NCBI GenBank assembly: GCA_024276775.1
Contig: JAJRWO010000127.1
Coordinates: 1 to 12,583, forward strand
Length of the DNA: 12,583 nt
Reading direction: 5' to 3'
Origin: Gammaproteobacteria bacterium
GTDB lineage: Bacteria; Pseudomonadota; Gammaproteobacteria; Tenderiales; Tenderiaceae
Positions 7,396 to 12,583 of the stretch are shown piece after piece; positions within the stretch are counted from its first letter, which is position 1; each line of letters opens with the position of its first letter. The translations under genes were made by a program, and so were the position numbers. The notes below the pieces were generated by a model that worked only from the letters and a program-made list of their open reading frames with translations, did no database searches and had not been told where the DNA came from.

Positions 7396-7481
7396 GAAGA
7401 CTCCATGGTAGAGTTAGTGTGATTATTTGGTCGCTGGTGGCGGCCTGTCCTGACAACTCATTCTGATCTTTTTTTATCTCT

Positions 7482-8846
7482 ATGGCCAAATCTAAAATTG
7501 TGTATAGCTGCACTGAATGTGGTTCACAACAGCCTAAATGGGGCGGCCAGTGCCTGGATTGTAAGGCCTGGAACAGCATGATTGAGGTGGCGGCGATGCC
7601 TGCTGCCAAGGTTAATCCGCGTTTTTCTGGTTATGCCGGGGCCACTAAAACAGAGGTGCAGTCCCTGGGGGATGTAAAACCGGGTGATGTGCAACGTACC
7701 CCGACCACTCAGGTGGAACTGGACCGGGTGTTGGGGGGTGGTCTGGTGCCGGGGTCGGTGGTGTTGATCGGTGGTGATCCGGGGGTGGGTAAATCAACGC
7801 TATTGCTACAGACCGTAGCGATGTTGAGTGAACAACTGAATACCTTGTATGTCACTGGTGAAGAATCATTGGAACAGGTCAGTATGCGTGCCCATCGACT
7901 CAACCTGGCTGCGGATAAAGTGCGCCTGTTAACCGAGACCAACATCGAAGCGATTTTGAGTCATGCGCAAAAAGAGCAGCCTCAGGTGATGGTGATTGAC
8001 TCTATCCAGACTATTTACACCGACATGTTGCAGTCGGCACCAGGGTCGGTGGCTCAGGTGCGTGAAAGTGCGGCGCAGTTGGTGCGTTATGCAAAAAGGA
8101 GTGGAGCGGCGCTGTTTCTGGTTGGTCATGTAACAAAGGAAGGTACCCTGGCCGGGCCACGAGTACTGGAACATATGGTCGATACGGTACTGTATTTTGA
8201 AGGCGATACCAGCAGCCAGTTTCGCATGGTGAGGGCAATCAAAAATCGTTTCGGTGCGGTTAACGAACTGGGTGTGTTTGCGATGACCGAGACCGGCCTG
8301 AAAGAGGTGAGCAATCCCTCGGCCATTTTTTTGTCACGGCATCAGAATGAGGTGCCGGGCAGCGTTATCATGGTCACTCGTGAGGGTAGCCGGCCGATGC
8401 TGGTTGAGGTACAGGCCTTGGTGACTGAAAGTTATCTTGGTAATCCGCGTCGGGTAACGGTGGGGCTGGATCAAAATCGCCTGGCGATGTTGCTGGCAGT
8501 GTTGCAGAGTCACGGTGGGATTGCCACGCATGACCAGGATGTCTTTATCAACGTGGTGGGTGGGGTACGTGTTACCGAGACGGCGGCTGATTTGCCTTTG
8601 TTACTGGCAGGCTTGTCCAGCCTGCGTAATCGAACCATCCCTAAAGACACCATCGTGTTTGGTGAGGTAGGGCTGGCGGGGGAAATACGTCCGGTGCAAG
8701 GCGGTTTAGACCGCCTTAAAGAAGCGGCCAAACACGGTTTTAAACGTGCGCTAATACCGAAGGCAAACGCTCCAAAAAAAGGCGTTTTAGAGGGGATGGA
8801 AGTGATTGCCGTAGAACGGCTGGTCGATGCAGTGGATGTCTTTTAA
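7482..8846 (+). CDS. radA: DNA repair protein RadA (RecA-like branch-migration ATPase)
   Basis: A 454-aa protein, standard for RadA/Sms. It has an N-terminal C4 zinc finger (C10, C13, C24, C27), a Walker A motif GGDPGVGKST (97-106), a Walker B strand VMVIDSIQT, the RadA-specific KNRFG motif (254-258), and a C-terminal Lon-like domain ending in GEVGLAGEIRPVQ and IPKANAPKKG. RadA stimulates branch migration of recombination intermediates during RecA-mediated repair and, in some bacteria, natural transformation. The start MAKSKIVYSC fits the family, although the 20 bases upstream are pyrimidine-rich and show no SD. It diverges from the DUF3047 gene and runs end to end into the PilZ gene with no intervening base. 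Confidence 0.97.
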   Translation: MAKSKIVYSCTECGSQQPKWGGQCLDCKAWNSMIEVAAMPAAKVNPRFSGYAGATKTEVQSLGDVKPGDVQRTPTTQVELDRVLGGGLVPGSVVLIGGDPGVGKSTLLLQTVAMLSEQLNTLYVTGEESLEQVSMRAHRLNLAADKVRLLTETNIEAILSHAQKEQPQVMVIDSIQTIYTDMLQSAPGSVAQVRESAAQLVRYAKRSGAALFLVGHVTKEGTLAGPRVLEHMVDTVLYFEGDTSSQFRMVRAIKNRFGAVNELGVFAMTETGLKEVSNPSAIFLSRHQNEVPGSVIMVTREGSRPMLVEVQALVTESYLGNPRRVTVGLDQNRLAMLLAVLQSHGGIATHDQDVFINVVGGVRVTETAADLPLLLAGLSSLRNRTIPKDTIVFGEVGLAGEIRPVQGGLDRLKEAAKHGFKRALIPKANAPKKGVLEGMEVIAVERLVDAVDVF

Positions 8847-9209
8847 TCAGCGCCAGCGCAACGAGGCAAGCTCGCGATTCAGCAATTTCTCATCACCGAG
8901 ATTGAGTTCAATCAAGCGGCGCAGGTGACCAACGCTTTCAATATCGATGCTGTTGATCTGTAATCCGGTTCTATCGTCATTATCGTGTGCCACGGTCGCC
9001 TCGATATGGATAAGGCTGCCACTATCGGGAAAGATGACCTCGGCATGAAAGTGTTCACCTTGCAGGCCTTGCCAGTGTGCTGGTCGGGTTACCAGCAGGC
9101 CGTTCAGAGATATATCCAGCAACGAGGCACGCCATTCCTGGCGGTCTTTACTAAGCAGAACATCGGCATCGAAACTGATACGGCTAAAACGCCTTTTTTC
9201 GTCATTCAC
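8847..9209 (-). CDS. PilZ-domain protein (probable c-di-GMP receptor)
   Basis: A single-domain PilZ protein of 120 aa from the GTG start. It carries the c-di-GMP-binding motifs RRFSR (6-10) and DISLNG (32-37), so ligand binding should be intact. The output is unknown; small PilZ proteins often act on motility, pili or exopolysaccharide. An ATG 9 bp upstream (9218) is also in frame, but it abuts the only SD (AAAGG). The GTG at 9209 sits about 8 nt after that SD and gives the typical MNDEKRRFSRI N-terminus, so I chose it. The gene follows dapE on the same strand and may be co-transcribed with it. Its stop codon adjoins the radA stop tail to tail. Confidence 0.88.
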   Translation of the reverse strand: MNDEKRRFSRISFDADVLLSKDRQEWRASLLDISLNGLLVTRPAHWQGLQGEHFHAEVIFPDSGSLIHIEATVAHDNDDRTGLQINSIDIESVGHLRRLIELNLGDEKLLNRELASLRWR

Positions 9210-9223
9210 AGCGAGCATCCTTT
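9204..9223 (-). promoter_or_regulatory. Ribosome binding site deciding the PilZ start
   Basis: On the minus strand AAAGG occupies 9223-9219, immediately followed by ATG (9218-9216) and then, in frame, GTG (9209-9207). A zero-length spacer is unfavourable for initiation at the ATG, whereas the GTG is at near-optimal distance. This supports a 120-aa product. Confidence 0.55.
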
Positions 9224-9262
9224 AGTTGGTATATCGCCTGCCATCTCTTGAATTATGGACGG

Positions 9263-10405
9263 CTAGGTGAGTAATTTTTCCATAATCCTTTCGTATATAG
9301 CGGACAAAGTGTCCAGATCCTCAGTGCTAACGCACTCGTTTACCTTATGAATTGTGGCATTCACAGGCCCAAGTTCAAGTACCTGGGCGCCGGTGGGCGC
9401 AATAAAGCGGCCATCGGAAGTGCCGCCAGCCGTGGATAATACGCTGGAATAACCAGTAAGCTCTTGAATTGCTTCACACGCTGCATTTACCAGCTCGCCT
9501 TCTGGGGTTAGAAATGGCTCTCCAGACAGGTTCCAATTAATGTTGTATTTGAGCTGATGTTGGTCGAGCATCGCTTCAACTCGTTGCTGCAAAATTTCAG
9601 CGCTGAGTTCAGTCGAAAATCTGAAATTGAAAATTACCTCAACCTCGCCGGGGATAACATTGGTAGCGCCGGTGCCGGCATTGATGTTTGAGACTTGAAA
9701 GGTGGTGGCCGGAAAAAACGCATTGCCTTGATCCCATTCTGTGGCCGCCAGTTCGGCCAGCAGCGGAGCCACTCGGTGAATCGGGTTTTCAGCCAGGTGA
9801 GGGTAAGCAACATGGCCTTGAATGCCCTGTACCACCAGGTGAGCGCCGAGGGAACCACGGCGACCATTTTTGATCACATCCCCCACCTTGTTGGTACTGC
9901 TGGGTTCGCCCACCAGGCACCAGTCGATTTTTTCCTGACGGGCTTCAAGATGTTGCACAACCTTAACGGTACCATTGACGCTGGGGCCTTCTTCATCGCT
10001 GGTGATCAGTAGCGCGATTGAACCCTTATGGTCCGGGTGCTTGGTAATAAAGCGTTCGCAAGCTGTGATAAATGCAGCTAGGCTGCCCTTCATATCGGCA
10101 GCGCCTCGACCATAGAGGATTCCATCACGAATTTCGGGTTTGAATGGTGCCGAATCCCATTGATCCAGTGGCCCGGTGGGCACCACATCAGTGTGGCCGG
10201 CAAAGGCAAACAACGGGCTGCTATTACCGCGACGGCTCCAGACATTATCCACTTCTTCAAAGCGTAACGATTCGGTCTTAAAGCCCAAAACTTGCAGGCG
10301 TGAAATCATGGCTTGTTGGCAGCCGGCGTCTTCAGGGGTTACCGATGCCCGACTGATAAGATCAAGGGCAAGTTGGACGGTGGCGGAGCTGTTGCTATCG
10401 GGCAC
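9263..10405 (-). CDS. dapE: Succinyl-diaminopimelate desuccinylase
   Basis: A 380-aa M20-family amidohydrolase, the usual length for proteobacterial DapE. The di-zinc ligands and catalytic residues are visible: GHTDVVPTG (H71, D73), GRGAADMKG (bridging D104), TSDEEG (catalytic E138, metal E139), VGEPSS (E167) and IHKVNE (H353). It hydrolyses N-succinyl-LL-2,6-diaminopimelate to LL-diaminopimelate and succinate in the cytoplasm, feeding lysine and peptidoglycan synthesis. The start is GTG, preceded by AAGG at a good distance. A sigma70-type -10 lies about 43 bp upstream. It diverges from rbgA and lies just upstream of the PilZ gene. ArgE is an alternative M20 enzyme, but the GGTSDGRF region and overall length fit DapE better. 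Confidence 0.96.
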   Translation of the reverse strand: MPDSNSSATVQLALDLISRASVTPEDAGCQQAMISRLQVLGFKTESLRFEEVDNVWSRRGNSSPLFAFAGHTDVVPTGPLDQWDSAPFKPEIRDGILYGRGAADMKGSLAAFITACERFITKHPDHKGSIALLITSDEEGPSVNGTVKVVQHLEARQEKIDWCLVGEPSSTNKVGDVIKNGRRGSLGAHLVVQGIQGHVAYPHLAENPIHRVAPLLAELAATEWDQGNAFFPATTFQVSNINAGTGATNVIPGEVEVIFNFRFSTELSAEILQQRVEAMLDQHQLKYNINWNLSGEPFLTPEGELVNAACEAIQELTGYSSVLSTAGGTSDGRFIAPTGAQVLELGPVNATIHKVNECVSTEDLDTLSAIYERIMEKLLT

Positions 10406-10447
10406 GGATTAACCTTCTTTTATTTTTTGTATTTATTCGATGCGACG

Positions 10448-10453
10448 ATTATA
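10448..10453 (-). promoter_or_regulatory. Candidate -10 element for dapE
   Basis: The minus strand reads TATAAT here, a perfect sigma70 -10, placing the start near 10441 and giving a leader of about 36 nt. The -35 is poor: TTGTCA is only 14 nt upstream, and the hexamer at 17 nt (ATGTTG) matches weakly. Confidence 0.4.
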
Positions 10454-10466
10454 CATAATGAGTGTG

Positions 10467-10494
10467 CTGACAACATACCAACAGTGGCTATTTA
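10467..10494 (+). promoter_or_regulatory. Candidate sigma70 promoter for rbgA-djlA
   Basis: CTGACA (10467-10472) and TATTTA (10489-10494) are separated by 16 bp, pointing towards rbgA with a predicted leader of about 45 nt. The match is moderate. The -10 overlaps an inverted repeat. Confidence 0.35.
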
Positions 10495-10505
10495 TATCAG
10501 CCACT
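10483..10505. repeat. 7-bp inverted repeat between dapE and rbgA
   Basis: AGTGGCT (10483-10489) and AGCCACT (10499-10505) flank a 9-nt AT-rich loop. It covers the likely -10 of the rbgA promoter, so an operator is possible. There is no U-tract, and its location between two divergent starts argues against a terminator. Confidence 0.5.
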
Positions 10506-10544
10506 TGTTACCATAGAGGTTTTAGTCAAACCAGAGTCGAATGA

Positions 10545-11420
10545 ATGGCAGTTCAGTGGTATCCCGGGCATATGCACAAGGCTCGCAAAAACATCAAGGA
10601 AGCAATGCCTCAAATTGACGTTGTCATTGAAGTATTGGATGCGCGAATTCCTTACAGCAGTGAAAATCCGGCGATTGCTGAATTACGCCAAGGGCGTCCC
10701 TGTATCAAAATACTCAATAAAACGGATCTGGCCGACCCTGAAACCACCTCGCTCTGGATTAAGTATTTCGAGCAGGATGATGGGATCAAGACGATTGAGT
10801 TGATTGCAGAGAGAAAAAATCAGGTCAAACAACTGCCGCAACAAATTCTGGCGCTGTGCCGAAAGATGCTGCCGGAGCGTAATCTGGAGAAAAAACCGGC
10901 CCGGGTCATGATCCTGGGCATTCCCAATGTCGGTAAATCCACCTTAATGAATGGGCTGGCAGGCAGGGCATTGGCCAAGGTAGGCAATGAACCTGCTGTG
11001 ACCAAAGCCCAGCAAAAAACCATCCTGGGAAATGGCATTCAATTACTGGACACACCAGGGATCTTGTGGCCACGGATGAATGATCAAAATACGGGGTATC
11101 GCCTGGCGGTAACCGGAGCGATTAAAAGTACGGCAATGGATTATGAAGATGTGGCCATGTATGCGGCTGACCTTCTGTTAAAGGCCTACCCAGAGGCGCT
11201 AATGCATCGATATAAGTTCAAAAAATTACCTAAGGATGATGTTGATTTATTGGAAAGCATTGGCCGTATACGTGGTGGTTTACGTGCGGGTGGACGTATT
11301 GATATGCACAAGGCATCAGAGGTCTTGTTGCATAATCTCAGTGCCGGAGAGCTGGGGCGCATTAGCCTGGAATGGCCTGAGCTGGTTGCTGAACAACAAA
11401 AAGAAAGTGAGGAGAACTAG
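10545..11420 (+). CDS. rbgA: Ribosome biogenesis GTPase YlqF/RbgA
   Basis: A 291-aa circularly permuted GTPase. The G motifs occur in the order G4 (NKTD, 58-61), G1 (GIPNVGKST, 125-133), G3 (DTPG, 169-172). The N-terminus has the RbgA hallmark WYPGHM (5-10), followed by VVIEVLDARIPYSS. The C-terminal ~100 residues form the helical RNA-binding region. In Bacillus subtilis RbgA promotes a late step of 50S subunit assembly; the same role is inferred here. Two overlapping ATGs occur at 10541 and 10545, and only the second opens this frame. The SD is weak. It is followed after 2 bp by djlA and stands upstream of a probable rRNA operon, a fitting neighbourhood. Confidence 0.94.
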   Translation: MAVQWYPGHMHKARKNIKEAMPQIDVVIEVLDARIPYSSENPAIAELRQGRPCIKILNKTDLADPETTSLWIKYFEQDDGIKTIELIAERKNQVKQLPQQILALCRKMLPERNLEKKPARVMILGIPNVGKSTLMNGLAGRALAKVGNEPAVTKAQQKTILGNGIQLLDTPGILWPRMNDQNTGYRLAVTGAIKSTAMDYEDVAMYAADLLLKAYPEALMHRYKFKKLPKDDVDLLESIGRIRGGLRAGGRIDMHKASEVLLHNLSAGELGRISLEWPELVAEQQKESEEN

Positions 11421-11422
11421 CG

Positions 11423-12214
11423 GTGTTGGGTAAGATTATTGGCGCGCTGATTGGCTATTGGCTGTGGGGTTTTTTGGGGTTTTTGATCGGCATTTATTTG
11501 GGCCATCAGCTGGATAAGCGTATGAGACGGGTTGCCGGTGGTTTTTTGCTGCGGACTATGGCTAATTACCAGGCCAAGACCCAGCAGGCTTTTTTTGAGT
11601 GTACTTTTTCTGTGATGGGGTGCTTGGCCAAGGCTGATGGTCGAGTATCTGAAGATGAGATTATTCTGGCACGTCAGGTGATGCAACGCATGGGCCTGAC
11701 TGAAGAGGCCCAGCGCCAAGCGATGCAACTATTTTCCCAGGGCAAACAGTCTGATTTTGATTTGGACGGTGTGCTGCAAAAATTGAAGCAGGCGACTCGT
11801 GGTAGGCAGAATTTGATTCAGATGTTTATCGAGATTCAGCTGGGGGTAGGCTACGCCGATGGCACATTAAAAACTGCCGAGCGTGATTTGCTATTAAATA
11901 TCTGTCACGGCCTTGGTTTTTCTGTGGACGCATTCGAACGCCTTGAAACCATGATTCAGGCAGAGATTCATCACCATAAAAGTGGCGGTAATCAAGGGCC
12001 ATCATTGGAAGATGCCTATGCCATTCTAAGTATTGATGAATCAGCCACAGATACTGAGGTGAAGCGTGCCTATCGTCGCCTGACCAGCCAACATCATCCA
12101 GATAAGCTGGCGGCTAAGGGGTTGCCGTCAGAGATGATGAAACTGGCGCAGGAGAAAACCCATGAAATCCGCACTGCCTATGAACGGATTAGGGAAACGC
12201 GCGGATTTAAATAA
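11423..12214 (+). CDS. djlA: Membrane-anchored J-domain co-chaperone DjlA
   Basis: A 263-aa type III J protein. A single glycine-rich N-terminal membrane segment (about 4-27) is followed by the basic patch DKRMRR. A TerB-like helical domain spans about 55-180, with the paired acidic motifs KADGRVSEDE (70-79) and ADGTLKTAER (145-154). The C-terminal J domain (about 197-263) has the HPD triad at 225-227. DjlA stimulates DnaK at the inner membrane and in E. coli influences the Rcs envelope-stress pathway. The start is GTG, with AGGAG at 11410-11414 and an 8-nt spacer, inside the end of rbgA. The stop of rbgA and the start of djlA are 2 bp apart, so the two genes are surely one transcript. Confidence 0.94.
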   Translation: MLGKIIGALIGYWLWGFLGFLIGIYLGHQLDKRMRRVAGGFLLRTMANYQAKTQQAFFECTFSVMGCLAKADGRVSEDEIILARQVMQRMGLTEEAQRQAMQLFSQGKQSDFDLDGVLQKLKQATRGRQNLIQMFIEIQLGVGYADGTLKTAERDLLLNICHGLGFSVDAFERLETMIQAEIHHHKSGGNQGPSLEDAYAILSIDESATDTEVKRAYRRLTSQHHPDKLAAKGLPSEMMKLAQEKTHEIRTAYERIRETRGFK

Positions 12215-12422
12215 TGAAACCTAAAAACAAGCCAGCGTTCGCATCAAAACAAGCTGTGTATAAAATCATTGAAGTTGCGTGGGGAGTCATTCCATCTTTT
12301 GGTTTTTTTCGAAGCCTTCATGAATGGAAACGCTACAAAGGTCGGCTTCTCTGTATAAATCGCTGCTTGCTTGGAGGAAAACGATACGAAAACCACTTGA
12401 AAAACAGATTGTTATAAAGCGG

Positions 12423-12450
12423 TTGACGGGAAATAAAAACGGCGTATAAT
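12423..12450 (+). promoter_or_regulatory. Strong sigma70 promoter, likely rRNA P1
   Basis: TTGACG (12423-12428), a 16-bp spacer and a perfect TATAAT (12445-12450) are followed by the GC-containing discriminator GCGTCAC. Transcription should start near 12457. The 16-bp spacing and GC discriminator are typical of stringently controlled stable-RNA promoters. Confidence 0.8.
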
Positions 12451-12456
12451 GCGTCA

Positions 12457-12500
12457 CTCCTTGAAGCAGGACAGGTCGAAAAGGCCGCTGAGACAAGGAG
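12457..12500 (+). repeat. Inverted repeat in the P1 leader
   Basis: CTCCTTG (12457-12463) pairs perfectly with CAAGGAG (12494-12500), enclosing 30 nt. The left arm coincides with the predicted 5' end of the P1 transcript, so the RNA would begin inside a 7-bp stem. The enclosed part is too short for a tRNA. Confidence 0.5.
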
Positions 12501-12518
12501 GTCGGCAAGAAAGTTATG

Positions 12519-12546
12519 TTGACAAAGAGGTTAGCTGCTGTAGAAT
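12519..12546 (+). promoter_or_regulatory. Strong sigma70 promoter, likely rRNA P2
   Basis: A perfect TTGACA (12519-12524), a 16-bp spacer and TAGAAT (12541-12546) are followed by the GC-rich discriminator GCGCTCC. The start should be near 12553. It lies 96 bp after P1, resembling the tandem P1-P2 arrangement of enterobacterial rrn operons. Confidence 0.8.
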
Positions 12547-12556
12547 GCGCTCCTCT

Positions 12557-12583
12557 GTTACGACCCACAGGTCATAACTGCTC
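12557..12583 (+). promoter_or_regulatory. Truncated rRNA antitermination site: boxB-like hairpin and start of boxA
   Basis: GTTA-C-GACC (12557-12565), a 4-nt CACA loop and GGTC-A-TAAC (12570-12578) form a hairpin with one C-A mismatch. TGCTC at the final five bases (12579-12583) matches the start of boxA (TGCTCTTTAACA). The boxB-then-boxA order is that of E. coli rrn leaders. The rest of boxA is beyond the window, so this is an inference from position and partial match. Confidence 0.6.

Larger units (their letters stand above)
12215..12583. other. Non-coding region leading into a probable rRNA operon
   Basis: A 369-bp region after djlA. The first ~200 bp are AT-leaning and I see no convincing gene or djlA terminator in them. 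The stretch just before the first promoter (about 12385-12420) is A/T-rich like an UP element. The remaining ~160 bp hold two promoters, two leader inverted repeats and the first bases of a boxA-like sequence. Confidence 0.6.

Noticed and set aside
7450..7478. CTGACA-N17-TTTATC as a radA promoter
   Set aside because: The -10 is poor and would place the transcription start inside the radA coding sequence.
9634..10012. Overlapping ORFs on both strands within dapE
   Set aside because: They are shadow frames of dapE, which has all its active-site residues and an intact frame.
12214..12417. 67-codon plus-strand ORF whose ATG overlaps the djlA stop
   Set aside because: Despite the TAATG overlap it has no SD, an odd Lys/Arg/Cys-rich composition and no recognisable motif, and it runs to the edge of the rRNA promoter. 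Probably chance.
12287..12568. 93-codon minus-strand ORF over the rRNA promoter region
   Set aside because: It lies antisense across two strong promoters and a leader hairpin and has no motif or SD.

Overview
The window looks like ordinary chromosomal core sequence from a motile gammaproteobacterium. The evidence is the set of gammaproteobacterial-type families (a YcgN-type cysteine-cluster protein, DjlA, DapE of the proteobacterial type, a DUF3047 protein), the E. coli-like sigma70 and rRNA-leader signals at the right edge, and a flagellin-glycosylation pair at the left edge. I cannot name the genus. No tRNA, rRNA body, insertion sequence, prophage gene or CRISPR array is visible.

Left part (1-6376) is all on the minus strand. 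Reading leftwards, it holds a YcgN-type protein, a predicted YfaZ-like outer-membrane barrel, an inositol-monophosphatase-family phosphatase and a two-TM protein of unknown function; the last three are packed with gaps of 8 and 11 bp. After a 207-bp gap come a Maf-type (DUF115) motility-associated glycosyltransferase with a TPR-like tail and a LegB-type sugar-nucleotide 4,6-dehydratase that overlaps it by 4 bp. The gap holds a well-spaced sigma54 (-24/-12) promoter candidate pointing at maf, nested in an inverted repeat. Maf plus LegB suggests that flagellin is decorated with a legionaminic-acid-like nonulosonic acid. The rest of that pathway would lie beyond base 1.

Middle part (6377-10405): a 360-bp gene-poor gap contains at most a doubtful 44-aa ORF. 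A secreted DUF3047 protein (minus) is divergent from radA (plus), which meets a PilZ-domain gene end to end with no spacer. The PilZ gene lies downstream of dapE (lysine/peptidoglycan precursor synthesis) on the minus strand, 53 bp from it with the start chosen here.

Right part (10406-12583): a divergent promoter region separates dapE from the plus-strand pair rbgA/ylqF (50S-subunit assembly GTPase) and djlA (membrane-anchored DnaK co-chaperone), 2 bp apart. The last ~160 bp contain two tandem sigma70 promoters with GC-rich discriminators, a boxB-like hairpin and the first bases of what looks like an rRNA boxA. I infer that an rRNA operon starts just past the window.

I found no convincing new biological system. 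The points most worth a second look are the sigma54 promoter and inverted repeat in front of maf, the poly-A tracts inside maf, the unassigned two-TM protein, and the truncated rRNA leader.
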